DNA of 64,000 nucleotides from a bacterium. Lineage in GTDB: Bacteria; Electryoneota; RPQS01. A program made the position numbers and the translations under genes. Under the pieces are notes generated by a model, which was given only the letters and a program-made list of their open reading frames with translations, was not told the origin of the DNA and did not search any database. This document shows, piece by piece, positions 35,342 to 44,317 of the stretch (position 1 is its first letter; every line of letters begins with the position of its first letter). The DNA lies in contig DASXUQ010000019.1 in NCBI GenBank assembly GCA_036504735.1, positions 124,001-188,000 of the forward strand, written 5' to 3'.

Positions 35342-37321
35342 ATGAAAACTATTATAATATCTTTGATTTTCATCATTACGTTAACTGCTTCTGCTCAGAC
35401 GGATGCTTTGGATCAGGCGTTAGGGTTGATCGGCGAGACCCGGGCGGGCTTTCGGGTGGATGGGGAAATCATGCTCACCCGCACCGGAAGCCACGGTAAA
35501 CTGCCGATTTTCGATCAGTGGTTTGCCCATCCGCTGCGGATTCCTTTTTATGAGCGGCACATCCGCAACACCCTGCTGGACTCCCAAGGCAACCTGCATC
35601 CGCTGTTCAACACATGCGCGTCGCTGATTGGCATCGGCACCCGGCGTGACCTGATTGCTCCTGCACCGCTCGGCAAGTATGCGTTACGCGCGCAGGAGAC
35701 CGATGCTCTGCGGAAAGCGATTCTGGCGCTGGATGCCAATGCGAGCAACCTGGCTGTGGAGAAAATTCCAGCCCACATCCAGCAACTTGCCGCGATGCTG
35801 CTCTTTGCCACCGCCGATGCCATCGAGTGGCGCAACATGGCACTGAAGGATCTTCCCAAAGACAAACTGCCGGGGCTATATCAGGCGCTGACCGAGCCGC
35901 TGGAACGGCCCGCCAAAGATACGCTGCATCCTGCAGAGGACTTTCCGCAGGGAATCCGGGCCTTCGACGAGCAGATGGATTTGCTGGATAGAATCGACCT
36001 CAAACTGCTGGCGGCGGGGATGGATGATCTGTCGGCGGTGGTGGATTCGGCGTGTGCGGCGCTGAAGGCTGACAGCAGTCAGACCTCCTTCGAATTCCGC
36101 TGCACCACGCGCTATGGAACGATCCTGCTCGCTCGCACGGGAGATGAAGTCTACAGCGCGGACCGCTCCTATCTGCTGATTCTCGATCTGCGCGGCAACG
36201 ACACCTACCGCGCGGGCGGCGCGACCACAGATGACGCCCATCCGGTAAGCATTTTGATTGACGCCACGGGCAATGACGTGTACGACGCCGCCAACGGCAA
36301 ACCCGCCTTTGGAGCGGGAGTCTTGGGATATGGCATTGTGGCAGATTTGGCGGGAAATGACCGCTACACCACTTCCGGATTCTATGCCGAAGGCTGCGGC
36401 ATGGCGGGAGTGGGACTGCTGCGGGATGATGGCGGCAATGATGTTTACAGCGCCCTGGGAGAAGCCCAAGGGTTCGGCGGTTGGGGTGTCGGGATTCTTA
36501 CCGACAGGGCGGGAGATGATTCGCTGCTGGTGTACAATGATGCTCAGGGCTGCGGGATTCCGCGCGGCATGGGATTGCTTTTAGATCTTGCCGGAGATGA
36601 TCATTACCTTGCCAATGACAGCGATATTCAGTTTCCCAGTCCGCAGTCGGACAAGCACAACTCCAGCATGGTTCAAGGGGCGGGCTACGGCCTGCGGCGG
36701 GACTATGTGGATGGGAACTCTCAGGCGGGCGGCGTGGGTATGCTGCTGGATGCGGCAGGCAATGATCAGTACTCCGGCGGCGTGTTTTCGCAAGCGGTGG
36801 GCTACTGGTATGCCATCGGGATTCTCGATGACCGCGCGGGGAATGACAGCTACAGCGATACCTGGTACGGCCAGTCGGCTACCGCGCATATGGGGATCAG
36901 CTATTTGAATGACGGCGGCGGCAATGACGTCTACACGTCCCTGATGACCATGAGCGCAGGCGCGGCGCACGACTTTTCGGCCAGCCTGTTTGTGGATGAA
37001 AGCGGCGACGACCAGTACCACCAGCAGGCGAACTGTCTTGGCCGCAGTCTCAACAACAGCGTGGCCCTGTTCGTGGATATGGCGGGCAACGACCACTACG
37101 AAGGCACAGATGCCTTCGGCACCAGCCGCAGCGATTTTGAGAAGGGCCTGCGCGCCGAAGTCAGCGCCACCGCCATCTTCCTCGACCTGGACGGCACCGA
37201 CACGTATCCCGCCTCCGGCCCGAAAAATGACACCAACTGGCTGCAAAGCACTCCCACCCCCATTCCGCTGTTGCGCGGCGTAGGAGTGGACGCGAAAGGG
37301 CTGGTGGTGAAATGGGACTAA
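35342..37321 (+). CDS. Exported DxxGNDxY-repeat protein
   Basis: 659 residues with a signal peptide (KTIIISLIFIITLTASAQ). Residues 20-265 are a helical region of unknown fold (RIPFYERHIRNTLLDSQGN). From about residue 275 twelve copies of an acidic-turn motif recur every 25-50 residues: LDLRGNDTYRA, IDATGNDVYDA, ADLAGNDRYTT, RDDGGNDVYSA, LDLAGDDHYLA, LDAAGNDQYSG, DDRAGNDSYSD, NDGGGNDVYTS, VDESGDDQYHQ, VDMAGNDHYEG, LDLDGTDTYPA and one weaker TDRAGDDSLLV. Between them lie small-residue beta segments (GYGIVADL, GVGMLLDA). This suggests a beta-solenoid with Ca2+-binding turns, loosely like RTX repeats but of different consensus. It has no sorting tail. Role unknown; secreted or surface-located is likely. 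Confidence 0.75.
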   Translation: MKTIIISLIFIITLTASAQTDALDQALGLIGETRAGFRVDGEIMLTRTGSHGKLPIFDQWFAHPLRIPFYERHIRNTLLDSQGNLHPLFNTCASLIGIGTRRDLIAPAPLGKYALRAQETDALRKAILALDANASNLAVEKIPAHIQQLAAMLLFATADAIEWRNMALKDLPKDKLPGLYQALTEPLERPAKDTLHPAEDFPQGIRAFDEQMDLLDRIDLKLLAAGMDDLSAVVDSACAALKADSSQTSFEFRCTTRYGTILLARTGDEVYSADRSYLLILDLRGNDTYRAGGATTDDAHPVSILIDATGNDVYDAANGKPAFGAGVLGYGIVADLAGNDRYTTSGFYAEGCGMAGVGLLRDDGGNDVYSALGEAQGFGGWGVGILTDRAGDDSLLVYNDAQGCGIPRGMGLLLDLAGDDHYLANDSDIQFPSPQSDKHNSSMVQGAGYGLRRDYVDGNSQAGGVGMLLDAAGNDQYSGGVFSQAVGYWYAIGILDDRAGNDSYSDTWYGQSATAHMGISYLNDGGGNDVYTSLMTMSAGAAHDFSASLFVDESGDDQYHQQANCLGRSLNNSVALFVDMAGNDHYEGTDAFGTSRSDFEKGLRAEVSATAIFLDLDGTDTYPASGPKNDTNWLQSTPTPIPLLRGVGVDAKGLVVKWD

Positions 37322-37357
37322 TTGGGCAGCGGGTTTAGTGCAGGAGTTATGCTTGAG

Positions 37358-37389
37358 CAGAGAAGGCAGGCTTGCGCCTGCCTTCTCTG
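37358..37389. terminator. Bidirectional terminator hairpin
   Basis: A 13-bp stem (CAGAGAAGGCAGG, 37358-37370, with 37377-37389) with a 6-nt loop between convergent genes ending at 37321 and 37411. Confidence 0.75.
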
Positions 37390-37410
37390 TCATTTCCTGA
37401 AAGGGTGAAC

Positions 37411-39594
37411 TTACTTCAGCAGTGTAATGGGCCGGGTCTGGACCTTGTTGGCAGTCTCCAGACGGACGAAATACTGCCCGGAGGCGGCGGGCAGACCCGC
37501 AGCGGTGATGCCTTGCCAGGCAATGACATGGCTGCCCGCGGCGTAGTTTCCGTCGGCCAGTGTGGCTACCGTCCGGCCCAGCACATCATAAACCCGCAGT
37601 GTGACGCGGCTCTGTGCGGGCAAATCGAAGGGAACCTGCGTGGTCATGTTGAAGGGATTCGGGTAGTTGGGCAGCAAAGCAACATCATGCGGGAGAACGG
37701 CGGCGGTTCCCGAACCTCCGGACAGGAAGGCGCCGGAGCAGTCATAGATACCGAGATTGCTCATGCCGGCAACGAGGACGAAATTCCCGTTGGCGGCCAC
37801 GCCGTTGGCCGAGCCGGGAGTGCCATAGTAACCGGTAAGCAGCGGAGTGGCGGGATCGGCGATGTCATAGGCCAGCAGTCCGCTCCCATTCGTCGTCAGC
37901 AAGACATGATTTCCGGCCACGGAGATCGCGCGGAAATTATCGCCCATCCCGCTGGGGAGCGAAACGGCGGATACCGGCTGCCACGTGTCCATCTGGGAAA
38001 TGGCGAAGATCTTCAGCATGGCATCCTCCAGCTCGAAGAGATAGCCGGGGCTGGTCGTCAAGGCGCGGCTGGCTTGCGACATGGAGTAAGTGTTCGCCAG
38101 CACCGGCGCGGCAGGATCCGTAAGATCCAGCACCAACATCGAGTATTGAGCGCTGTAACCGGTCTCGACAAATGCATAATGGTCTCCGGTCGTAATCAGC
38201 GCGTTGCACATGACATGGCCGTAGAAGCCCACCTCCTGCACCGCGCGGGGATCGGCAATGTCATAAATCCGCAGACCGCCGCCTTCCAGGGCATAGAGGT
38301 AATGCTCATAGACCGCCGCTCGAGCCCCCGCGCACGCAACGGTGTCCACGCAGATGGGATGAACCGGATCCGAGAAGTCATACACGCGCATGCTTTCAGT
38401 CTCGGGGCTCAGCGTGAAACCGGCGTTGCCGCTGACGAGGAAATTGCACCACTCGCTCGGCAATTCGACATAGCCCCGCTCCACCGGCTGCTGGAAATTG
38501 GCAACGTCGAAGACCTGAACCCGCACTTCCGAACGGGCATACGCCAGGCCTGCGGAATAGATGACGTCCTTGAAATTGCCGATAGGATTGAAGCTCCTGG
38601 TTTCATGCAGGTTTGCCGGATCGGAGATGTCCGCCGTGCGCAGGCCATACCAGCCATCGGCAACATAGGCATTGTCACCGTCAAGCACAAAACCGACGAT
38701 GTCGGTCGGCGGGCTGTAGATGCTGAGCACCTGTGGCGCGACCGGGTCAGACACATCAATGGCCGCGAGCGGACAGTCAATCGGTCCGTAATGCAGGTAG
38801 ACCAGATTGCCGCGCAGTTCAAGATTGAATGCGTAGCTCAGTGAATCGATGTGGGCGACAAGTTGCCGTTCGGTCAGATCCAGCACGCGGAATCCGGCTT
38901 CTCCGCAGGCCAGATAGGCGTGATCATCTTTGACGCGGATGCCGACGATGTGGCCGTCTCCCAGATAGAAGTTCATAGAGTCGAGCCACTGCGGAGCGGA
39001 AAGATTGCTGATGTCGTACACCAGAACTCCGTTGGAGACGACATACAGGCGATCTCCGACCATATCGGCATCGAGGGCCCATGCATCCGCCTCCTGCTGC
39101 CAGATGATCTGCGGCTCCGTCGGTTGGCTGATATCCACGATGTGCAGACCGGACAGACTGGTGCAGACCAGCAGATAGTGGTCCACAATGCGGAACGAGT
39201 ACTTCGATCCGTAAATGGGCAGGGATGCGACCTCATGCGGCTGAGCCGGGTCGGACACATCTATTACATAGACGCCGTACATGTCGTTTCCGGCGAGGTA
39301 GAGATAATTTCCGGACGCGACAATTCGGCGCGCCTGATAAATGTCCTCGCTGGACATGGTTGCGGCGACCACCGGCGCATCCGTGTCATATTCACGGAGA
39401 ATGCGCAGGCCATCGCCGCCGCACAAAACAAATTCGTAGCCGTTGGTCAGGGCAACGTCGCTTACCGCGTCGTGCCAATTGGAATGATACTGGACAACCG
39501 GTTGAATGTTGAAGTTGTCCTGCGCCCTTGCTCCGCAGATAGTTAAGGCAAGCAAGGAGACCAGAATGATGAGTAGATAAGACTTCCCGTGCAT
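37411..39594 (-). CDS. Secreted LVIVD-repeat beta-propeller protein with sorting-type tail
   Basis: 727 residues with a signal peptide (SYLLIILVSLLALTICGARA). The body has repeated blocks of the LVIVD type: GVYVIDVSDPAQPHEVAS, GLHIVDISQPTEPQIIW, GVLVYDISNLSAPQWLDS, GLRTADISDPANLHETRS, GLRIYDIADPRAVQEVG and GLLAYDIADPATPLLTG. Each corresponds to a propeller blade, about ten in total. The last 85 residues form the sorting-type domain: YPNPFNMTTQVPFDLPAQ, LRVYDVLGRTVATLADG, SGQYFVRLETAN and a final ITLLK. It is probably exported to the cell surface. Such propellers are usually binding rather than catalytic modules. Confidence 0.82.
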   Translation of the reverse strand: MHGKSYLLIILVSLLALTICGARAQDNFNIQPVVQYHSNWHDAVSDVALTNGYEFVLCGGDGLRILREYDTDAPVVAATMSSEDIYQARRIVASGNYLYLAGNDMYGVYVIDVSDPAQPHEVASLPIYGSKYSFRIVDHYLLVCTSLSGLHIVDISQPTEPQIIWQQEADAWALDADMVGDRLYVVSNGVLVYDISNLSAPQWLDSMNFYLGDGHIVGIRVKDDHAYLACGEAGFRVLDLTERQLVAHIDSLSYAFNLELRGNLVYLHYGPIDCPLAAIDVSDPVAPQVLSIYSPPTDIVGFVLDGDNAYVADGWYGLRTADISDPANLHETRSFNPIGNFKDVIYSAGLAYARSEVRVQVFDVANFQQPVERGYVELPSEWCNFLVSGNAGFTLSPETESMRVYDFSDPVHPICVDTVACAGARAAVYEHYLYALEGGGLRIYDIADPRAVQEVGFYGHVMCNALITTGDHYAFVETGYSAQYSMLVLDLTDPAAPVLANTYSMSQASRALTTSPGYLFELEDAMLKIFAISQMDTWQPVSAVSLPSGMGDNFRAISVAGNHVLLTTNGSGLLAYDIADPATPLLTGYYGTPGSANGVAANGNFVLVAGMSNLGIYDCSGAFLSGGSGTAAVLPHDVALLPNYPNPFNMTTQVPFDLPAQSRVTLRVYDVLGRTVATLADGNYAAGSHVIAWQGITAAGLPAASGQYFVRLETANKVQTRPITLLK

Positions 39595-39739
39595 GGTTGC
39601 TCCCTTCGTGATGTGAGCCGTTTTCGAAACGACTCCGGAGATAGCTAAACCGGCGGTAAGTTCACCGCCTGATGTATGTTAGGACCCAGGATTCTCGACC
39701 TAAATATCCATTATTCCTCAATAATGCTCTGGATAACTA

Positions 39740-39768
39740 AATATATAGTATAGTTTCTGTAAAAGCAA
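39740..39768 (-). promoter_or_regulatory. Sigma70-type promoter of the LVIVD propeller gene
   Basis: On the minus strand TTGCTT (39768-39763), 17-nt spacer, TATATT (39745-39740). Confidence 0.5.
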
Positions 39769-39867
39769 TACCACGCGGCGAGACTGACTAAATTGTCTCG
39801 ACATTCTCCAAACTGGACAACATACTCTATATCCATCGCAATTGTCCATTGGCAAGTTGGAGAGCAC

Positions 39868-39899
39868 CAGAAGGCCAACCGGTTAGGGTTGGCCTTCTG
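39868..39899 (-). terminator. Hairpin after the two-CW gene
   Basis: A perfect 13-bp stem (CAGAAGGCCAACC, 39868-39880, with 39887-39899), 25 nt past the stop codon; no T-run follows. Confidence 0.6.
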
Positions 39900-39924
39900 C
39901 ATATCTGACATTGCTGAAGCGAGC

Positions 39925-40224
39925 CTATTTCAGTTTATCGAGAATGTTTTTGGCACTCAGGCAGGCCGCGCCCTCTTCGCGCGCCACCTGTTTGTAGAAG
40001 TCGCACGCCATGCAGTTGTCCATTTTCAGGGCGAAAGAGCCTTGGACTTTGCCGCCGCACAACGTTCCGGTAAGGGCCCAGCAGGCCCTGCCACCGTTCT
40101 TGCCGCCATTCAAACCTTGTGTCCGCGCTTCGGATGCGGCGGGACAGAGACCGAGTTCGGCGACTTTCGCGCCGCCTGTTTCCCGTCCACACTTTTTGAA
40201 TTCCCAACAGTTCTGTTTCGCCAT
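39925..40224 (-). CDS. Two-CW-domain cysteine-rich small protein
   Basis: 99 residues from ATG 40224, preceded by AAGGAG at 5 nt. Two CW-type cysteine motifs are visible: QNCWEFKKCGRE near the start and RACWALTGTLCGGKVQGSFA in the middle. Further cysteines are in LGLCPAASEA and DNCMACDFYKQVAREEGA. Seven or more conserved cysteines suggest a metal or cluster site. Members of this small family often occur as stand-alone proteins in anaerobes or as a domain linked to signalling proteins; their function is not established. No membrane segment is present. It lies upstream of, and divergent from, the malic enzyme gene. Confidence 0.78.
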   Translation of the reverse strand: MAKQNCWEFKKCGRETGGAKVAELGLCPAASEARTQGLNGGKNGGRACWALTGTLCGGKVQGSFALKMDNCMACDFYKQVAREEGAACLSAKNILDKLK

Positions 40225-40230
40225 AGTCAC

Positions 40231-40437
40231 TCCTTACAGTCTCTGGCGTGTGAGTGAGGTCTACTACCTATCAAGCCGCGTCATGCGGCGCGTTCCTTTC
40301 AAAAGAGTCAAAATGGACTCGAGACTGAATTCCGCTGCCAAAACAGCGTCCAGCCGGCACCGTATGCCGGTACTTTGCATAAAGGATGCCACGGTCCACA
40401 TTATCTGAGTCAGCGGAAGTGTCGTGAAATAATTCTC
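40231..40437. other. Divergent intergenic region upstream of malic enzyme
   Basis: No gene supported. With the malic enzyme promoter (40438-40466) and leader it makes up about 400 nt between the divergent two-CW and malic enzyme genes. Confidence 0.5.
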
Positions 40438-40466
40438 TTGACTTTTACGGCAAAGGTTATTAAATA
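40438..40466 (+). promoter_or_regulatory. Sigma70-type promoter of the malic enzyme gene
   Basis: TTGACT (40438-40443), 17-nt spacer, TAAATA (40461-40466). The leader would be about 155 nt. Confidence 0.6.
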
Positions 40467-40627
40467 GCATTATCTTGCGCGTTTATGTTCTCTGCTCGTA
40501 TCCTGCCTTCCGCACAAGTCCACATCTTGAAGCGAACGTCGGATGTTCGCAACCACCCCGGCATTTTTTGTTTCTGATAATTCAGTAATTGCACTTCACC
40601 CGTGCATCCAATCCCTGGAGTCCATCC

Positions 40628-42904
40628 ATGAACATTTTCGAAGAATCCTGCGAGTACCATCGCCGAGGGCGGCCTGGCAAGATCGAGATCGCGCTGACGA
40701 AACCGTGCCAGACTCAGCATGACCTCTCTTTGGCTTACAGCCCCGGCGTCGCCGGTCCATGCCTGGAGATCGAAAAAGATCCCTCGCTGGCGAATGTCTA
40801 TACCATGAAGGGCAACCTCGTGGCCGTGGTCTCCAACGGCACTGCCGTGCTGGGCCTCGGCGACATCGGCGCACTGGCGGGCAAGCCGGTGATGGAAGGC
40901 AAAGGCGTGCTCTTCAAGAGATTCGCCGACGTCGATGTGTTCGATATCGAAGTCAATTCGCATAACCCCGACGAGATCATCAAATTCTGCCAGCTTCTCG
41001 AACCTACGGTCGGCGGCATCAACCTCGAAGATATCAAGGCCCCCGAGTGCTTCTACATTGAAGAGACGCTGAAGGCCACGATGAATATTCCCGTGTTCCA
41101 CGATGACCAGCACGGCACAGCAATTATCTCCGGCGCGGCGCTGATCAATGCGATGGAACTGGTCGGCAAGGACATCAAGAAGATCCGCGTGGTTTTTTCC
41201 GGCGCGGGAGCATCGGGCATTGCCTGCGCCAAGATGTGGGAGACGCTGGGTGTGCAGCGCGAGAACTTCCTGATGATCGACACCAAGGGTGTGCTCTGGG
41301 AAGGACGCGAAGACCTTGACCCCAAGCATCCCAAGTACAACAAGTACAAGGCGCATTTCGCGCAGAAAACCAATCTGCGTACCCTCGAACAGGCGATGAA
41401 GGAAGCGGATGTGTTCTGCGGCGTGTCGGTCAAGGATCAGGTGACCAAGGACATGGTGCGCTCGATGGCCAAGGATCCGATTGTGTTCGCCATGGCCAAC
41501 CCCGATCCGGAAATCACCTACCCCGATGCCAAGGATGCGCGCGGCGATGTGATTATGGCTACGGGCCGCAGCGACTATCCGAATCAGGTGAACAACGTGC
41601 TGGGCTTCCCGTTCATTTTCCGCGGCGCATTGGACGTGCAGGCCAGCCAGATCAACGAGACCATGAAGATGGCGGCGGCGCAGTCCCTCGCGCGGCTGGC
41701 CAAGGAAGACGTGCCGGACTATGTGTGCGCGGCCTACAAGATGGACCGCATCCAGTTCGGGCGGGAGTATCTGATTCCGAAACCGGTGGATCACCGCGTC
41801 CTGCTGTGGGAAGCCGTCGCCGTGGCTAAAGCCGCCTGCGAGACCGGTGTTGCCCGCAAGCCGATTACGGACTTTAACGCCTACCGCGATTCGCTCGAAG
41901 CGCGTCTCGGACAGGGCCGCGAAGTCACCCGTTTCTTCATCAACAGCGCCAAGCGCGCGCCAAAGCGTATCGTCTTCTCCGAGGGCGAGAACCAGAAGAT
42001 TATGCGCGCGGCGGAGATGATCGTCGCCGAGGGCATCGGCACGCCGATCCTCATCGGGCACAAAGATTCCATCGTCAAGCGCAAGGAACAGCTCGGCCTG
42101 TCGCTGCAGGGCTGCGAGATCTTCGATCCGGAGCAGATGACGGAAGACGATGTGGCCGCATGGGCGGATGAAGTCTTCCAGCACCGCCAGCGCCACGGCA
42201 TCACCCGCCACGAGGCGCGCAAACTGCTGCGCCATTACAACTATGTGGCGGCCATGATGGTCCGGCAGGGCAAGGCCGACGCCTTTGTCGCCGGCGTCAA
42301 CCAGCACTATCCGGATACGATCCGCCCCGCGCTGCAACTGCTGCCCAAGAAGCCCGGCGTGAAGAATGTCTCGGCCATGTTCGCGCTGATTTTCAAAGAC
42401 AAGACCGTCTTCCTCGCGGACACGGCGGTGAATGTGGATCCGATCTCAGCCGAAGGCCTGGCGGAGATTGCCATTCTCTCGGCGGACACGGTGAAGAACC
42501 GTTTCCACACCGAGCCCCGCGTGGCGATGCTCAGCTTCTCCAATTTCGGCAGTGTGAATCATCCCGAAGCCAAGAAGGTTGCTGAAGCGGTGGAGATCGT
42601 CCACAGCCTGCGGCCGGATATTGTGATCGACGGCGAAATGCAGGCGGATACCGCTGTGATGGAACCGTTCATCGCCAACACCTATCCCTTCTCCCGTCTG
42701 AAGGGCGGCGCGGCCAACACGCTCATCTTCCCCGACATGACCAGCGGCAACATTGCCTACAAACTGCTGGCGCGTCTGGGCAAAGCCGAGATGATCGGCC
42801 CGATCCTGATGGGCATGGACAAGAGCGTCCACGTCCTCCAGCGCGATTGCGACGTGCAGGACATCGTGCAGATGGCGGCCTTTGCGGCGGTGGACGCGAA
42901 GTAA
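40628..42904 (+). CDS. maeB: MaeB-type malic enzyme with phosphotransacetylase-like domain
   Basis: 758 residues, the standard length of the two-domain form. Residues 1-420 are the malic enzyme: [18 protein letters not shown] (catalytic Tyr region), [40 protein letters not shown] (metal site) and [17 protein letters not shown] (NAD(P) Rossmann loop). Residues about 430-758 are the PTA-like domain ([39 protein letters not shown]), which usually binds acetyl-CoA as an inhibitor rather than acting as an enzyme. It decarboxylates malate to pyruvate in the cytoplasm. The start at 40628 is preferred because the upstream frame lacks conserved residues. With pckA it gives two ways from C4 acids to C3 acids. 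Confidence 0.95.
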   Translation: MNIFEESCEYHRRGRPGKIEIALTKPCQTQHDLSLAYSPGVAGPCLEIEKDPSLANVYTMKGNLVAVVSNGTAVLGLGDIGALAGKPVMEGKGVLFKRFADVDVFDIEVNSHNPDEIIKFCQLLEPTVGGINLEDIKAPECFYIEETLKATMNIPVFHDDQHGTAIISGAALINAMELVGKDIKKIRVVFSGAGASGIACAKMWETLGVQRENFLMIDTKGVLWEGREDLDPKHPKYNKYKAHFAQKTNLRTLEQAMKEADVFCGVSVKDQVTKDMVRSMAKDPIVFAMANPDPEITYPDAKDARGDVIMATGRSDYPNQVNNVLGFPFIFRGALDVQASQINETMKMAAAQSLARLAKEDVPDYVCAAYKMDRIQFGREYLIPKPVDHRVLLWEAVAVAKAACETGVARKPITDFNAYRDSLEARLGQGREVTRFFINSAKRAPKRIVFSEGENQKIMRAAEMIVAEGIGTPILIGHKDSIVKRKEQLGLSLQGCEIFDPEQMTEDDVAAWADEVFQHRQRHGITRHEARKLLRHYNYVAAMMVRQGKADAFVAGVNQHYPDTIRPALQLLPKKPGVKNVSAMFALIFKDKTVFLADTAVNVDPISAEGLAEIAILSADTVKNRFHTEPRVAMLSFSNFGSVNHPEAKKVAEAVEIVHSLRPDIVIDGEMQADTAVMEPFIANTYPFSRLKGGAANTLIFPDMTSGNIAYKLLARLGKAEMIGPILMGMDKSVHVLQRDCDVQDIVQMAAFAAVDAK

Positions 42905-42928
42905 GTTCAAGACCGTCACTACCTTAAG

Positions 42929-42956
42929 GGGCGGCGCGCGAGGGCCGCCCTTTTTT
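42929..42956 (+). terminator. Intrinsic terminator of the malic enzyme gene
   Basis: GGGCGGC (42929-42935) pairs with GCCGCCC (42944-42950), followed by six T, 25 nt after the stop codon. Confidence 0.88.
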
Positions 42957-42999
42957 GTATGCGCGACGCCGCGGAAACTGCAGTGTCGCTGGTATTTGC

Positions 43000-43028
43000 T
43001 TGACTCTTCACGCAGTTGTCAATATATT
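43000..43028 (+). promoter_or_regulatory. Sigma70-type promoter of the YCF48 protein pair
   Basis: TTGACT (43000-43005), 17-nt spacer, TATATT (43023-43028). The ATG at 43077 has AAGGAGGT in front. Confidence 0.75.
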
Positions 43029-43076
43029 TGAATCAAGTGACAGAAAACGCAATTTTGACTCGACAAGGAGGTACAA

Positions 43077-44306
43077 ATGGGGAAAAGAGCAGCAGTTATC
43101 GCGTGGATCGCGACGATTTGGGCAGTGAGTGCCGGTGTCGCTCAGACTTGGGAGCAGCGGACGATCGGCAATGTGACCAGCTACGGAGAGATTTGCTTTG
43201 TAGACAGCCTGCATGGTTGGGCGCTGGTGAACGCGGGCACAGCGGGGATAGCACGGACGGTAGACGGCGGTGAGACTTGGACTGTCTATACCGATGACGA
43301 CTTACAATTTCACACGCACTTCACCTTTGCGGACACGCTGAACGGTTGGGCAGTGGGAATCGCCGGCCAAATCGCTCACACCTCAGACGGTGGAATTACG
43401 TGGGCCGCGCAGACCAGCGGTGCGAATCAGTTCTTGAACGATCTCACATTCCTGAATCCGGATACGGGCTGGGTGGTCGGCGATTTCCAGACTATCCTGC
43501 GCACCACAAACGGTGGAGTGACCTGGCAACCTCAACATGACAGCGCCTCAGGTGCGCCATACGGGGTGGATTTTGTAGATGCCGGCACGGGATGGACAGC
43601 GGGCATGCATGGCGTCGTAATGCACACCACCAACAGCGGGGCAACGTGGGTGACTCAGTTGCAAGAGCCTCAATCCTACGCCATGTTCAGTGCGCTGTGC
43701 GCCGCGAGTAGCTCCAACGCGTGGGCCGTTGCTGGCGAAGGCAGCATCTGGCACACGAGCGATGGAGGGGCCTCATGGCAGACCCAGAGTAGTGGCACGA
43801 CGGAGATTCTGATGGATGTCGCGTTCACCGACGCGAACACTGGGTGGGTTGTCGGGTGGAACGGCACACTTCTGCACACGACGGATGGCGGTGCGACATG
43901 GAGCACCCAAGACCCCGGCGTTACGGAAACGCTGCACGGGATCTCTTTCCCTGATGCGAACCACGGGTGGATTAGCGCGGGCCATTCGCTGCTACGATAT
44001 TCCCCGCCGCTAACGACGCCGACCCCGACAATCCTAAGTCCGTCGAGCACGTACCTATCTCCTGCTTTTCCCAATCCCTTCAACCCTTCCACCACCCTGC
44101 GGTTTGGATTGCCGAGAGAATCTACCATATCGCTGGACGTGTTTGATCTGCTGGGCCGCAAGACCGCGTCACTTTACTCCGGAATGCTGTCGGCAGGCCA
44201 GCACGAAATGCTCTGGAATTGTCCGGCGTGTCCGTCAGGAATCTACTTGGCGCGGATGCAGGCGGGAGGACAGGTGCTGGAACAGAAATTGATGCTGCTC
44301 AAGTAA
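43077..44306 (+). CDS. Secreted YCF48-like beta-propeller with sorting-type tail
   Basis: 409 residues with a signal peptide (AAVIAWIATIWAVSAGVAQ). Six to seven YCF48/BNR-type repeats follow, each of the form GWAVG-x-x-G-x-I-x-(H/R)T-(S/T)-(D/N)GG-x-(S/T)W: TLNGWAVGIAGQIAHTSDGG, DTGWVVGDFQTILRTTNGGV, GSIWHTSDGGASW, GTLLHTTDGGATW. This is a photosystem-assembly-factor/BNR-like propeller used in many exported bacterial proteins. The last 80 residues form the sorting-type tail: FPNPFNPSTTLRFGLPRE, LDVFDLLGRKTASLYSG, CPSGIYLARMQAG and a final LMLLK. A paralogue follows 11 nt downstream. Binding target unknown. Confidence 0.82.
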   Translation: MGKRAAVIAWIATIWAVSAGVAQTWEQRTIGNVTSYGEICFVDSLHGWALVNAGTAGIARTVDGGETWTVYTDDDLQFHTHFTFADTLNGWAVGIAGQIAHTSDGGITWAAQTSGANQFLNDLTFLNPDTGWVVGDFQTILRTTNGGVTWQPQHDSASGAPYGVDFVDAGTGWTAGMHGVVMHTTNSGATWVTQLQEPQSYAMFSALCAASSSNAWAVAGEGSIWHTSDGGASWQTQSSGTTEILMDVAFTDANTGWVVGWNGTLLHTTDGGATWSTQDPGVTETLHGISFPDANHGWISAGHSLLRYSPPLTTPTPTILSPSSTYLSPAFPNPFNPSTTLRFGLPRESTISLDVFDLLGRKTASLYSGMLSAGQHEMLWNCPACPSGIYLARMQAGGQVLEQKLMLLK

Positions 44307-44317
44307 CAGGGACAAGC

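Larger units (their letters stand above)
39595..39924. other. Intergenic gap with promoter and hairpin
   Basis: No gene seen. It contains the propeller gene promoter (39740-39768) and the terminator hairpin of the two-CW gene (39868-39899). Confidence 0.6.

Noticed and set aside
35140-35376. 78-codon minus-strand frame in the A+T-rich patch
   Set aside because: It overlaps the start and signal peptide of the plus-strand repeat protein, and has no ribosome site or family features.
40264-40470. 68-codon minus-strand frame upstream of malic enzyme
   Set aside because: It overlaps the malic enzyme promoter and has no recognisable features.
40460-42337. A 625-residue minus-strand open frame opposite malic enzyme
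   Set aside because: It is the complement of strongly conserved MaeB codons; composition is H/R/G/D-rich without domain motifs. A third-position G+C shadow.
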